The notes under the pieces: generated by a model
What the model saw: only the letters and a program-made list of their open reading frames with translations
Databases searched by the model: none
Told to the model about the DNA's origin: nothing
Shown: positions 1-12,156 of the stretch, one piece after another
Layout of the letters: each line of letters begins with the position of its first letter
Numbering within the stretch: the first letter of the stretch is position 1
Origin: Marasmius tenuissimus
Lineage: Eukaryota > Basidiomycota > Agaricomycetes > Agaricales > Marasmiaceae
Length of the DNA stretch: 64,000 nt
Direction of reading: 5' to 3'
Assembly (NCBI GenBank): GCA_029532415.1
Contig: JAQOTA010000031.1
Location: 372,001-436,000, forward strand
Position numbers and translations under genes: made by a program

Positions 1-1957
1 GAGGCCACTGGATGTCAAGAAGCGGCCAAGTTCTGTCACCACCCTTGACCTCGACATCCACCTTGAAGATCCTATGTATATGTTCTTGTACCAACCCCAA
101 TTTGGAGAAATGCAGTGTGTCTGGAACCATGCATTTGACAGGGTCCCAGTTGGGAAGTTGATTGAGTGGTGACCACCTAACACCAGCACTCTTTACAATC
201 TTGTCTCAAATAGCCTGAGAGGAGGCATCCCTCCATTCAACAGCCTTGGCCCTCATCGCAGGCCAGTCCCTTCTTGGCCATATTGCCTTGTCAAAGTTGT
301 GGATGTGCTGATATGTCAGATCACGGACGGTGCAGAAATGGGTGGAGGTTGTGCTAGAGAATCCGGCTGCCTGTCTAGCAGCCAGCATGTCACAGATCAA
401 CAAAGCGATGGCAGCAAGTATTTTCCTCCCCCTCGGATTGAGGGCTGTTCACGTAAAAAAAACACCCTCCCAGAACTCCAGTAGCTCATCAACCAAGAGA
501 TCAAGGAAGCCGTTTATTTGATGTGTCGACGGATGTCCAGGAATAATGCCAACCAGGTAGATGTTTTTCGGGTGGTATTGTAAATGAGGCAGTAAGTTGT
601 AGAGGACCATATAGATTGCTGTCGACGTAATAATATATTGGAGGTCAGATCTATGGACCCAAAAGAATGTAGGTTGACGAACCTGCTTTGCCTGTTTTGA
701 CCCATATGGGTTAAACCCGTCCATCCCCAATCCAAACGGCAACCTCAGTTTGTCCGGCCCTCCTCCCCTCACAAAATTTTCTCCATCTGGCCCTGGAAAC
801 CCCCACCAGAATGGTGAGTCCCAGATGTCATCCATCTCGTCCCTCGAGGAATGTGTGCGGTAATGTTCTAGCACTGACTCCACTTCATGCCAACAAACTA
901 TTGTTGCTAGCCAATCATGGAGCGACCAGTGAAAATATTTGAGCTTTGGGACACTGACCAGAGGGCCATTCCTGTGTTCTTTTTCCACAACCAGTCTATG
1001 CCCGCATCCCTCCAAATTGCATATGAGAGGAAAGACAGGACCCTCATCATCAACTGCGATGCTATCGGGTTCATTGCGCTCCATCTGATATGTGGTGAAG
1101 CACCCATCACAGCAGACAAAGCTCTTCAGATTCGGGAAGAGTCGATAATCAGCTATCAGGGTTGTTAGCGTTTTTGGCATTTCAGTGATGCTCAAGGAGG
1201 GGTGAACCCTTCGACTAAAGCCTGATGTCCACCGACAGTCCCACCATAGAAATAATGCCCAATAAGGAGCGCAAGACCATATTTTTTGACCTTGTGGGGG
1301 CGATCTCAGTACTCGTAAAAGTATGACTCTAAGAAACGTCAAGAAATGAGCTGCAAACGGGAGGAAAGGCGAACCTGTATGAAATGCCCCCCTCTTGCAG
1401 TTCCATTCCCTTTCCTTGTACTCCGACAAGGCCTGTTCAATTTCCAAGACCTCAGCATCAATGTTGGCCAGATTGGCTGCGATTCCTGGGACGCCGTCCG
1501 ATTCCGAACTTCTTAAGCAATGCCGGAGAAGGTTAAGAGCATGCTCGGCTGCAACAAAAAGCTCATTTGATGGGGAACCCAGTGCGAGCCTGAAGTGATC
1601 AGGAGGGTACGTGTACATAGGATGATATGTGAATGGTTGGTTGCCTTGCTTGTTGGAATCGACAAAAGTGAGGGGGTATTCTGTGGCCTGGTCTCTCTTC
1701 ACTTTTGCATCAGCAAGCAAATTCTCCACTCAGCCTAGGGGATGTATTGGTTCTGCTCACGGCAATGGCGTCCTGCTGTTTGATGGCAATGTCCGCAACA
1801 GCTGCATCAATTTAAGGGTTTGTGTCTTTTTATCAACTCGGTGGCGTTTCCATAGACTTTCACTGATCATAGCACCTTGCACCCTCTCCCCTTTATCATT
1901 GGTAGTGAAATGTCTGGAGCAAGTCCTACAATTGCAGAAACGCAGGCCCTTGCCCAT
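1..1957 (-). pseudogene. CACTA (EnSpm) Tnp2-type transposase, decayed, 3' end off the window
   Basis: One minus-strand frame stays open from 1957 to the left edge apart from at least four in-frame TGA codons (near 1757, 1730, 449 and 206). The N-terminus (1957-1757) has the short Cys motif followed by the HRVDKK stretch usual in basidiomycete Tnp2 proteins. The middle holds a Cys-rich segment (CCDGCFTTY, then CNLEGCGHR) and WSLHDWLATI. At about 720-460 come GMDGFNPYG, GIIPGHPS and LLVDELLEFWEGV, all hallmarks of the Tnp2 transposase domain. Codons 403-206 continue with CDMLAARQAAGF, and 180-1 with WDPVKCMVPDTLH, where the catalytic region continues leftward. Family knowledge: this protein cuts and pastes CACTA elements in the nucleus. 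The stop at 449 sits where relatives have Arg before TAL, so CGA to TGA is likely. The copy cannot make full-length protein. Confidence 0.85.
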
Positions 1958-2189
1958 CGTGTACAGGAATGGTGGGAAATGGTGGGCTAAAGCAGAGATC
2001 GCGTCATAAAGGTCATAGAGGTTATCAATTATGGGAGGGTGGGATCCGAGGCTGATGCCGGACAGTTTGCAAGACGTGCTTGTGCTAAGCTGAATAGTAA
2101 TAAGAAAATATATTAGGAGAAAAGGATCCCATCATGTCTACACAGTCGGATTTTTATCTTGGTGTGACCTCAGTACAACAGAGATTGAT

Positions 2190-2510
2190 TCATATGATCT
2201 CTGGTGAGTAATAGACTGGCTCTGGACCACCAGAACCTGATTCTGAAGCATATGCGTGTTCAGGCAATGGTTGTGGGTGAGGCATTGTAACAGCATGAAT
2301 CTTCTCCGTTTGGTTGTCGGGGAGTCGGGATTGTGATAATCGATGATTACAGTTCAGGCACAACATTTTCACCCTCGATATCAGACAAATGGTGAGAGGA
2401 AGCAGACTGTATTGAGAAGTGTATGAACATTGGGAGATAGATATAGTGTGGTCCGAGATTTTGGTGTCTTCTTCGAGTTCCAACGTGACTGAGTCCAATG
2501 AGCGGTCCAT
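2190..2510 (-). CDS. Short reading frame upstream of Tnp2, possibly a 5' exon or leader peptide
   Basis: This frame starts at an ATG at 2510 and encodes about 106 residues with no recognised domain. Its first part (VTLELEED then KISDHT) is also kept in the inverted copy on the plus strand at about 13965-14025 with the same reading (VTLELEEDAKISDHT). Conservation of the reading between two diverged copies hints that it is or was translated, perhaps as a 5' exon of the CACTA transposase. The remainder (Asn, Pro and Ser rich) is not shared. It could instead be untranslated leader whose similarity is only nucleotide-level. Confidence 0.3.
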   Translation of the reverse strand: MDRSLDSVTLELEEDTKISDHTISISQCSYTSQYSLLPLTICLISRVKMLCLNCNHRLSQSRLPDNQTEKIHAVTMPHPQPLPEHAYASESGSGGPEPVYYSPEII

Positions 2511-3300
2511 ATGGCAGCTAGAAATGCGAGAGAGAAATATGCATCAGATATTTTGCAAGGATTTCGCCTTGGCAGGTCAGTGAACTCACTTTGGTAGCAA
2601 ACTGCAAAACCTTTCTGTATTCAACCCTCCGGGTTCCAAACACCATTATGCGAACGTTGCAGAGCAAGCCCTCGGAGAGCGTGTACCTCGTAGAGCTGTC
2701 ACAAGATCCCAGTAGTAGAGGCTGAAGAGACGAGGTGATTTATTGACAGCAGACTGTTGACGGGGGGAGGGATATTTCGAGGTAGACAAGTCATTGAAAG
2801 TAACTGGCGAAGTTCAAAGCGGACTGGGAATCCAGAGGGAATGTCTGAGGATTAGTCAGCACATCCATTTCCGGCCATCGCTACTACAGTGCAGTGTTGC
2901 AACTCCGTTGACTCCTCCTCTCATCCCATCTCCTCCATCGTCCAGAGTCAGCTCTGGATACACAAATCGACCTTGGCAGATCGAACAATTTTTTTTTGCT
3001 CGCACAAACTTGCCGAGGTGCTCAGAGTCAGCTCTGGAATCTCGTCTCAGCCTCACTGGCCTTTCCTCTCCTCTCTGTCGTTTCAGCCCCGTCCAGTGTT
3101 AGCTCTGGATTTGCAGATATTTGTGTTTGAGGCCATCATAGCTGCTGATGAAGATCAGTGGCTCTTGGTCGAGTTTGCCCAGTTGTCTTCCTCACAAATT
3201 TGCAGAGACGTTTGGATTCATTCCTGAACATTCAATTAAGTCCTTCCTCTCTTCTCCATTGCTTTGGCTCTGTCCAGTGTCACCTCTGGATTCGCGGATA
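2365..3300. repeat. CACTA 5' subterminal region, left arm of a diverged inverted repeat
   Basis: Read on the plus strand, this stretch matches the reverse complement of about 13400-14095 over several hundred bases, at roughly 75-85% by eye. Shared landmarks in the same order include the segment around 2450-2480, GGCAGGTCAGTG, the AACGTTGCAGAG block, TGACTGTTGACGG-like sequence, AATCCAGAGGGAAT and GAGGATTAGTCAGCACATC. It lies just upstream of the Tnp2 gene and contains the palindrome TCCAGAGTCAGCTCTGGA near 2940. The best reading is promoter plus subterminal repeats of a CACTA element. Confidence 0.65.
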
Positions 3301-3530
3301 TTTTCGTTGCAGACCATCATAGCTACAGGTAATGAGTGGTGGCTCTTGGTTGAATTTGCCTTGTAGCCTTCTCTCAAGTTTTCAGAGACCCTCAAAGCTC
3401 ATTCTGAACATTGGATGAAGACCTTCCCCTCTTTCCTGTTGGTTTGGCCTCGTCCAGAGTCAGTGCTGGATTTGCAAATATGTTCATTGAAGGCCATCAT
3501 AGCTGCTGACAAAGATCGGTGTGCCTCCAC
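3091..3530 (+). repeat. ~180-bp tandem subterminal repeats (about 2.4 copies)
   Basis: Units begin with GTCCAG at 3091, 3272 and 3452, giving periods of 181 and 180 bp. Each unit carries an imperfect palindrome (forms of TCCAGAGTCAGCTCTGGA) followed by GGCCATCATAGCTGCTG or a close variant, then GTGGCTCTTGGT. Further single units lie on the opposite strand near 12690-12800, 13400-13530 and 16030-16150. Tandem palindromic motifs inside the ends are typical of CACTA elements, where they bind the DNA-binding protein of the element. Confidence 0.65.
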
Positions 3531-5043
3531 ACCAACAGCGCCCCTCCACTCCCTCGTTCTGTAAGGCCGGAAAGTTGGTGAATGAAGGTGGTACTGGAGA
3601 AGAGGGCGGAGCTTCATTGTGGTAGTGATGTAGCAGACCTTTGCTGTCTCATTTGAGGCCCCAACAATGATGTTGGGATCAGGTACTGTGTATCCATCCT
3701 TGAGGCCAGAAAGCGAAGGCATTTTGTCGTCAAATGTCACACCAATTGCCTCGGACGCGGCTTTTTCCAAGCTGGCAGAGACTTAGGCATGAGCGATGAC
3801 TGGACATCCACAAATTTGTTGCGTTTTTGTGGCTCCGAGCGGGTGGGTTTGGAGTCTAGGGGTATGTTCAATGCAGGAGGAAAGGGGGAAAGAAAAGAAG
3901 ACTTACATGGTTCACCACGTGTTTTTTTTGGTGGTTTCCCCTGTTGGCTTGGACCACTCGCAGGCTGGAGAGAAGCCATATTCAATGTGCTTGTTGAGGC
4001 TGTTTGGTCAACATAGACATTGGTGGTGGAGAACTTGCGAAGGAACTCCCCCATGAGTTGATAATGTTCGTGACTTTCAGACGAGATGTAGCCACAGTAT
4101 AGGTTTGGGTGTGGGGGAGAGGCATCTGCTAAGGAGAGGACCATACCTGTCTTGCACAGAGGTATTGACTCGGTGGCCGGGGGAATGGCAATCCATTTGT
4201 CAACACGCAGACCTTCCTTCCGCTCAAGCGGCCTTGCAAACCACACTGGAATTCCTGGTGATCAAGCATGCATATGAGGATCCAGTAGCATACTTGCAAG
4301 AGAGGCAACATAAAGGCATGATAAAGCCTCTCGCAGGTCTCGAAGTCTCCTGTTAATGCTCCAACAACGTCAGCAAGTAGATGGGGCGCCCCAACTGGGT
4401 CTTGTACCTGTGCAAGGAAATCTTGGAACCAGGAAACCCAGGCAACAAGCTCCAAATATGCCCGTTGGCACAGAGCAAAAGCCATCAAGCTCTCCTTGTA
4501 GGAGGCAGGGCAATCCAATTGAGCGAGAAGACTCTTCAGTCTGAATATATAGGACCGGGATTACTTGTTGTTCTTCCATGCCTCCAGATCCTTATTTGCA
4601 AGAACCCCACTCGTGCTCAAGCCAGACACACTCCCAATGACTACATCCACGGCTTTCTTCATCGTTGCCCACAACAGGCTTGATATGATGCCAAGAGTGC
4701 AGAGAAGATCCCCAGCTTTCAGGGGAATGAAATCGTCAACTAAGAGCACGCGCCACGCGATGGCGTGTCTGTGAGAGGGATCGGCGGAGGGATATGGGAG
4801 TACTGAGAGGTGCGGAACTTTATTTGAGAACCGTTGGGGAAAATAGACAGGGTCTTCCTCCCCGAAGTGAAAGTCTCGCCTCGATCTAATGGTACACTTG
4901 CCCAGTAATGGAGAGGGGATGTAAGATTGGTTTGGGGAGGTGACGAAGATGTTGTCTTTCTCAAAAACGGTGCCGACCTTGCCTTCATGGGGTTTGCGTG
5001 GCTTTGAAGACAACACTAGTAAATCAAAGTGGTTCAGTGACAC
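3399..5043 (-). CDS. Uncharacterised multi-exon gene beside the CACTA transposase
   Basis: Minus-strand coding segments at 5043-4561, 4518-4129, 4246-3737 and 3770-3399 overlap or abut in different frames, as expected for exons separated by short introns. The first segment begins MSLNHFDLLV and contains VLLVDDFIPLKAGDLL. The second has MAFALCQRAYLELVAWVSWFQDFLAQVQ. The third turns hydrophilic and basic (PPKKTRGEP, TRSEPQKRN), as in nuclear proteins. No domain is recognised. It points the same way as Tnp2 and lies behind the 180-bp repeats, so it may be a second CACTA gene or captured cargo. Exact splicing is not resolved. Confidence 0.4.
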
Positions 5044-5716
5044 TCAAGCTCCAACACAGTGCGAACACGTACTTGTGCAGATGTTCACAAGCTGAAAGAC
5101 AGAAATAAGAAATCACTCTGAGGTCTGCAAATAGAGAACATGAGCCTGCAGAGTTCCGATGAACGACAAGGGAGGATAGAAAAAGTCCTGACGGCGCGTA
5201 GCAGCCAGGACCAGTCTCCAACGCGTAGTGGGAGCACAGGGCAGGAAAAACAGGATAAAAAACTGACATAAAGTAGGCTTGACCTTGATGATTCAAAAGG
5301 AATAGAAAAAACATGTACCCTGCAAAAAAAACATGTCAATAAGGGTGAGATTGAAGCAGGTGATGGGCCCAACGGGAAAAAAGCTGAAAAAGGGGTATAT
5401 TTGTGTTCATGAAGAGCACAATGAGGTGGTTGAGCAACATGAAGTGCACTCAGGGTAACACAGACATGAAGCAGGTGTTGTGCGAGTAGGTGAAGGGAAG
5501 AGGGAAGCATGGGTGGCAGGCGCTTAACGATTTGTTGATCTGACACGGCCTTGTTTGTACACCAGATGCATGTCAAACAACAGCCACAGTTTGTTGACAA
5601 ACAAACACCTCATTTTCTCCCAAGTCCCATTTTCCTTCCTCATTCCTTTCCCCATCATCCCCAAGCCTCTACTTCATGTCGAGGCTATAAACTCTGCTTC
5701 ACTTTGTGTTTAGTAG
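5044..5716. other. No gene seen
   Basis: Frames here are short, Cys/Ser/Leu-rich and without family features, and the plus and minus readings shadow each other. The stretch may be upstream sequence of the minus-strand gene ending at 3399. Confidence 0.4.
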
Positions 5717-6509
5717 TGTTAAGAGCTCTTTCTTCATGACAGAGCTTTCATTTACAGCCGCAGACTATACCAGACCTCTGTTACATCCACGCCAGTTCCG
5801 GGGTTTCCAAAGACTTCTATCCACCTTCCAGAGATTCCGATACTCGGAATCTACTTTATGTTTCTCTTCCTTCACGATCCTTTCCAGAACATGACTTCGG
5901 ATTCCGACATCATGTCCCCGGTACTTATGGATCGGAGATACATATACACTGTTCATTTCTGAGTAGTACGTAGACTATACTTTCTGACATTCCGCTTTCC
6001 ATTCTATCATGACTCATCCCGTACATTCCATTCTGACACTTCATTTCCAATTCATCTCTGACTCTGGGACTTTACCCTCCGTCTCGGATTCCGTACTGTA
6101 CATACATTCTCTCCCGCTCTTGACTCACCTTCAGTACTACGATTGCCGGAACCCCTTCGGAGGTCTCGGAGATAGATACAAATATAAGCTAGATACTTCA
6201 CAACTTGTATTCTTCACAACTTGTATTCCTCAGAATTAAAATCAACTTGGTTTCCGTTTTATCTCATTCGTCTCATTCCGTCTCTTTATCTCTATCTCCT
6301 CTACATCTTTATCTTCCTTTCCCTTCCAGTCAAGGACAACTCAACTCAATGGTGTTGTTGGCAAAACCTTCGACTATTGTCCACCCATCTGTTCGGCCTT
6401 CTGGTCGTCGGAATCTCTCTCCAACTCCGACTAGTCCATTCCGGCACATCAGCTTCCGTCTTTCCGCTCAGACTTCCGTCCGGGCTGTCATATCCGCACG
6501 ATCCTAACA
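5717..6509 (+). repeat. Possible solitary LTR (uncertain)
   Basis: The stretch opens TGTTAAG and closes CCTAACA, so the ends are TG...CA with a 5-base inverted terminus. It contains a TATA-like AAATATAAGC at about 6180, a direct repeat of TTCACAACTTGTATTC (6198-6228) and a CT-rich run after it, an order resembling U3-R-U5. Against it, the flanks AGTAG and GCCTC do not form a target-site duplication, and no second copy is in the window. Confidence 0.25.
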
Positions 6510-7079
6510 GCCTCTTCAGTTTAAGAACCTCATTTAGGACCATTTACAGGCCAGTTTCAGCTAACCCTCATCCAGCGGAGGTACGTATATGCCAGATTGT
6601 TTTTCAGGTGTGGGTATTGCTGCCTACTTCACATTGGCTTTGGTTTCTGTCCTTCACAATTTTGGTGTTCCTACTCCATGTCGGACACCACCTCAATCAC
6701 TGCGTGCCGTCAAACCTTTGTATCTCTCTTTCTCCCATACCGGGATGCAGCCTCACCTCTTGTATGTTTAGACCTCGATCGAGAGCGTGAAAACTCACAT
6801 CTTCAAGTGCTAAGCAGTCAGACCGATCAACAGTAATTATTCAAATCTAGAGGTTTGTGGGCTACAGCATTAACTGACTAGTACTTTACTGATTATTATG
6901 GATGTTCAGATACAATACCTAGTGTTAGAGATACGACTTGGCTGTCTCCATGATGCATGCAATGTTTGGGTTTGGCTCATTTGAGTCAATCACCTCGCTT
7001 TCTTCCAAATTGCAGTCCTCCTCCTCAGTTCCTCTCTTCCTCTTCTTGGCCTTATTCGAGACCTGGAGCCACCGGAGTA

Positions 7080-9990
7080 AATTACTGGTGGTCCTGAGCC
7101 ACGGTCTTCAGTGGGTTATGTCCCAGAAATATGGGGTACTTGTCATCCAGGAATCGGAACGCAAGGTCGGTGTTCCGATTGGTTTTGTTCTTCATTCTGC
7201 TAACCAGCTTCACTAGCTTGTCTCTACAATAACACTCCGACGCATGCATGGAGCTATCCTTCCATTTTGCATCCCAATGGTCCACCAGTTGACATACTGA
7301 GAGTTTACCCTCCAAACCAAGGGTGTACTCATCCTAGATCTTCCACTGACCCACGTTCTCCTTGAAGCTGAACACGGGGATCCACTCCTCTTTTTGGCAT
7401 CCTTTTGTCACAGGGACCATCTACTTCCACTCGTGCTTCACGATCTTCTCAATGCCAAACTTATTCTCGATGGTTGTCATAGCAGCCTCTTGCATGTCAG
7501 AGAAGTTCTGCCTTGTAACGTCGATGACGTTGTCAGTCCCTGGCTGAAACATGTAGTATCGAGTGGAGGTAACAGGAGTCTCCAACGCCTGGGGAGCTTG
7601 AGGCTTGGGGGTTTGCGAGAGATCCAATGTCTGTAGCTCACTGAGGAAGGGAGGTGGAGGCAGGTCGAAGCTGTTGAACATGACAACAGCATCAGTACTG
7701 TCTGAGAGGGGGAGAGGGGGTCCGCTTGCAAGCCGTGTAATCAAGGCCTCGGACAGAGCAACAGATCACTTCGTCTTCTGGCGCTTGGTAGGTCTCATCC
7801 CCAACTTGGACCCCAGCTGTGTGCTCTTCAAGCTCTGCACTCCGTCCAGGAGGGTCGCCAGCTTCTGATTCATCGCAGCCTGTGACTTTCGAGTTGCATT
7901 GCGTTCGTGAGCATGGCTGATTGCAGGCTAACCTGCACATGCTCAGGATACTGCTGGAGCTCCAGCTGTGTTCTCCTGTATGTGTTTGTGATAGTATCCC
8001 TTGACAGGTTCGCAAAATCTTGGAACTCAGACATATTGAAGGGATGGAATTGGAATATGGTTGCTGCTGGGTAGTTTGTGTAGAGGACTGCCGCATCTTG
8101 GAGGAGAATTGGCCGGAAACGTGAAAGGACACCAAGGAAGTTGACAAGAGTGAAGTCCTTCATGTTCTCCTCAGCTTTGCATTGTGCCTTGTATTCGTTC
8201 TCCAGTGTCTCAATGAAGGGGGGAAATTGTCCGTTGAAGGTCTTCATGTGGTTCTGGGTCAACGTTGGTATCACACCATTGCAACCCTGGTAGAACAACT
8301 CACTAGGATGTGCACGTGGAAGATCATGTTGCTCAGGGTGATCGCCGTCATGTAGCGCAGCGCTCAACAGCCCCTCTTTGGCAACATCCGGTCATAGACC
8401 TCTCGATACGCCCTGCCTGGATTCCATCCTCCCAGTACCTTAGTGTCAGACTCAGATGCCCTGTTCCTTCTCGCATTGAGCACTGTGTCGGGTGACCACA
8501 ATGTGTCACCTTTGACACATCAGCATCCTTTCTTTGGAGAAAGTTTTGATGATATCGTTATGGTCTACCCTGAGGTAAGTTTGCTGATTCAATGCATCAA
8601 AGAAATTTACTTACGTTGATAAGACATCTCAGAATCTTTGCCTCCACTTCTTGGAAAGGCACGAGAGGCATAACACCTACGAGTACTGTATTGGCCGGGA
8701 GCACCATCACTAAACTCCGGTTCGAAAACGAGGGTAGTGGCTTCTTTGTTGTGGGGTAATGGATGTGGAATAGTGCGAAGAGCTACATGGCCATCACACC
8801 TACACCGCACATTTCCGCATCTCAGTGACGAATGATACCATGTTCATCCACTCGCCCGCTCGTATTGTGTTTGGCTAGATCCACTGAGAAGGTCAATGCC
8901 TTGATATTGTTATTGCACGTATACCCGCGGTCGGGGCCCAGGATTTCATGAGAGTTATTCAGGATGTCTTGGAAGAACAAGTCTGAGAGTAGAAGGAGCC
9001 AAAGATTGTCCCTCGAAAGGAGGAACAAGGCACGATTTCGGATGGACAGGAATGCTTGTTTGTCAGTCTTGCACTTGAGCAATAGATCAACTGTAACCTG
9101 TCGAATCTCCTCCAGCATATAGCCATCTGGAGGGTTTGCACGAAGCATAAGTCTCCATACTTTTGTGTCATTTGAGCTAGCGGAACTCACCTGAACTGGA
9201 CCCTGATATTTTCAGATTTGTTCCCTTCGCAGCTCAAACAGTGTCATTCTTCACGGTATCTTCAATTGCCCTGATGCGCAAGTCATTGCACAGCCTGATG
9301 TTCACCTCAGGATAGTCATGGAATTGCCATGCCCAGTTCTTACGTTTGCGTTCAAGAGCGCTGATGGCCTGTGAGATGGAGGATTGCCCAACCGTAGTAT
9401 TCTCGATCTTTTCTCTGCTCCTCCCAGCATGCTTACATCAGACTATCTCCAACTTCATCAACCACATCGCAACCTTTGTGACAGTCAGCGGCATTGATGG
9501 CACAACAACGTATGATGGATCCTCTTGTTGCAGCTCAAATTGTTTGACTTGCCACCAGTCGTCATAATGTTCGACATGATGTGGATATGCTACCCCATTC
9601 CCTTCTGCGCATCTCGCTCATTCTGCTGCTCCAGTCGCCAATTGTGAGTCTCCTGCATCATGGCTTGCAACAATGCATGATGCAGAACAACTTCCCCCGA
9701 CGGAGCGGCAACCAATGCACGAGAATCCGGCTCTGAGGCTAACGCCACTGATCCTGGTGGTCTGAGGAACAGTAGAGTCCGGGTTGAAAGGAAGTGGGCC
9801 GAGAGATGTAGCATGATGGTTTCCAGTGGCGCTCATCCTCGATGATGATGCACTGGACTCTACTTGTGGCGAGGTTAAAAAGGGGAACATATATGAGGAT
9901 TCGGGATTGTTGTGCTGCTTGATGTTTGATAGCTGGAAGCCCGAGAACACGTCCATGGTGGTGTGTTCAATGTGAGGGAATGGCAATAGA
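7080..9990 (-). pseudogene. Crypton-like tyrosine recombinase (Ndc10-like core plus GCR1_C), broken
   Basis: Minus-strand pieces in several frames line up with an agaricomycete Ndc10/GCR1_C recombinase. 9990-9590 is a Ser/Pro-rich N-terminus. About 9480-9240 has the core-binding part (VGQSSISQAISALE, then LCNDLRIRAIEDTVKND). 9190-8822 has SIRNRALFLLSRDN and LLLSDLFFQDI. 8810-8607 has FEPEFSDG and EMSY. About 8460-8370 has LGGWNPGRAYREVYDRMLP. 8367-7870 has NFLGVLSRFRPILLQDAAVL. 7744-7421 is a linker, and 7315-7082 (LVDHWDAKWKDSSMHASECYCRDKLVKLV, shown here only as a GCR1_C landmark beginning LVDHWDAKW) is the DNA-binding end. Family knowledge: Cryptons integrate through a circular intermediate using a Tyr nucleophile. 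Frame changes and stops show this copy is dead. Element ends were not found. Confidence 0.65.
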
Positions 9991-11500
9991 GAGCTGAGGT
10001 TGTTAGAGGAAAGTGTGAATGTAGCTGGAGTCGCGGTGGCTGACTCTTCTATCTTGGTACTCGTAGCCTTAGCCCAAGCCAGGCCTGTGGTTCTTGAATA
10101 GCAAGAACCTCTGACTAGGCGACGGGCATGTAGAGCTCATTGTTTGCTACAGGAAGAAAGTAATAAGAACAATGGTCGGCTAGCAGTAGTCTTGAGCCTT
10201 CGTACTTGTATATTATTGCTTGGAATAGAATCAACTTTCCCTCTTGATGCTCTACTTTTTCGTGTACTTGGGTTCGTGACAAGATGATGAGAGTATAGTT
10301 GAACGTCTATGATACAGGAGGTATTCATATTGAGTTTTATGATGCTGATTGAAGACCGGGGTGAGATGAATACATGTTACATCTGTTAGGGGTATTGCGT
10401 CAAGAAAGAGTCCAAAAAGTAAAGAATATGAGTAGATCATGACGCATACAACTCAAGCAAGAGCGTTATAATTCTCTGAGTGCGTGTCGTCCTGTTTTTG
10501 ACATCATGGTACTTGAACCATTCCCGATGACAAGTATTGCCTGTGTGAGCAAAGAGGTGTTAAAAATGCTCATTTCTCAATGAAATTAAGCGTACACGGG
10601 CATTTCCATCCATATTGTGTAAATCTGTTCATCTGAAGCGCGGTGTGAATGCTGGATTCTTGATGAAGGTCAGCACACGGCTCAGGGCAAAAAAACAAGA
10701 CACTCACCAATTTTTTTGCATCTCTTGACGTTCCATATGCCTCCTACGGTCTATTGCGCAATCCTGCATCGCTTCCGGTGCTGTTCAATTCGCTTCGGGG
10801 CGTTTTTTGATCTCCCAACCTTCCAGATAACCGTCCCATCGTGTAGTCAACCACGTAGAAGGTAGACTTGCCTGTCGGTATCATGTTTGTAGCGTCTTTT
10901 GTTTTTGGCGAGCCATAGACGAAAAGAAAGAGACTGAGTAGGTTTGTACCCCATCAGAGGCTGCTGAATGAAAAGAGGTGGAGTTTGTGCTTGAACGAGC
11001 TGGCCAGGTCACTGTTTGTGATCGTCATTCATTGTCGTGCGTCGCCTTGATGACACAGAATTGTTCAGCAGAACTCATACAGCTTCAAGCGCAGAAAAAA
11101 AAATCATTTTCTATTGTTCTAGGCCCCACCGGAATGGAAAACTCGCTAAACGAGCCGTTTTTGAAAGGCCAGTTTTAAGCGCCCAACTTCCGAGCGCTCG
11201 GTCCAACCGGATATCCGGAACGCGGGCCGGCCGAGCGTATATACGCCAAGGTGAGCTAGAACACATTGGACTTCAATCTGGTGTGTTTCCTCAGAGTATA
11301 TGGGCCCCAAGGAGAGGTCAAAAGGTCAGTATAAATTCACAGAATGTCTTTACAGGGTACTAAAGCGGTAAAACTTGTGTCAAGTTAGTATAAGCACCAG
11401 ATGTACAAAGATGAACAGCAACTCACCTAAAGCTGTCAATGCGGTGGGGCAGGATTGGAGGCCGACCAAATTTCTCGCAGAACGGCTGACAATAAACAGG
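9991..11500. other. Unassigned transposon-rich spacer
   Basis: No convincing gene. The minus strand at about 10925-10715 reads MARQKQKTLQT followed by WLTTRWDGYLEGW with interrupting stops, which could be a relic coding end. 11160-11250 is a GC-rich island with nested palindromes (CCGGATATCCGG, GGCCGGCC, GAGCGCTC). Confidence 0.3.
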
Positions 11501-11501
11501 C

Positions 11502-12156
11502 TCAAATCGGTGCAACATGATACAGAAAATGAGAACATTGCAAACATGCAACCAGTTTTCTACAACTCGACGCATTTTCTCTGGTGGGATATGTAGAAGG
11601 TAGCCAGGCTCTGGGAAAGCTTATCCCCGATTGATGGTCTTGCCCTTCCCGGGCTGACGTCTTCTGTCGATAGCGATGAGTGGTCTGTCCAAACATCTGG
11701 GATATTGGGGAGAAGAGACCACAAATTTCTCTGAATTTATCTCTCTCAACTTGAGGTTGAGAGGGCGGCTGGGCCTTGGATTTCTGATCTGTATTAGTGA
11801 CACTAGGTTCGCTATTTACACAAGTAATAAGAGAGGGAATACATACAAGGTTGCTTGTGACTGTTCTTTTTATTGGGGGGCAGGTCGGCCCAGTAAATGC
11901 AGCAGCAGTCGTTGAGGGTTGAGGTGAGGGTTGAGGTGGGGGTTGGGATGCTGAAGGGATCATCCATAAAGTCCATGATTGCGAGACCATACTGTTTGAC
12001 CTCTGTTTGCCTTTTCAAGTCCCAAAGCAGCCATGGTACAAAACTTTTTTCTTGTGGGACATTATTAGAGTGTATTTGTAGGGATTTATATGGGTTTTGA
12101 CCCATCCATTTGGTGCTCCAATCCGTCCAGTTCTCCGATTTTTCCAGACTCCTCAC
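11502..12156 (-). CDS. Uncharacterised two-part minus-strand coding region
   Basis: 12156-11812 begins MRSLEKSENWTDWSTKWMGQ and reads through LLWDLKRQTEVKQYGLAIMDFMDD into Pro/Ser/Thr-rich sequence. 11990-11502 continues in another frame (PPPQPSPQPS, then QKSKAQPPSQPQVERDKFREICGLFSPISQM). An intron near 11880-11770 would join them. There is no known domain. In this context it is most likely a transposon-derived gene fragment. Confidence 0.25.

Noticed and set aside
1629..2009. Plus-strand 126-residue frame
   Set aside because: Antisense to the Tnp2 N-terminal region, which has family motifs; no motif of its own.
5085..5600. Minus-strand 171-residue frame
   Set aside because: Cys/Ser/Leu/Phe-rich low-complexity reading, no ATG context or exon partners; looks like chance.
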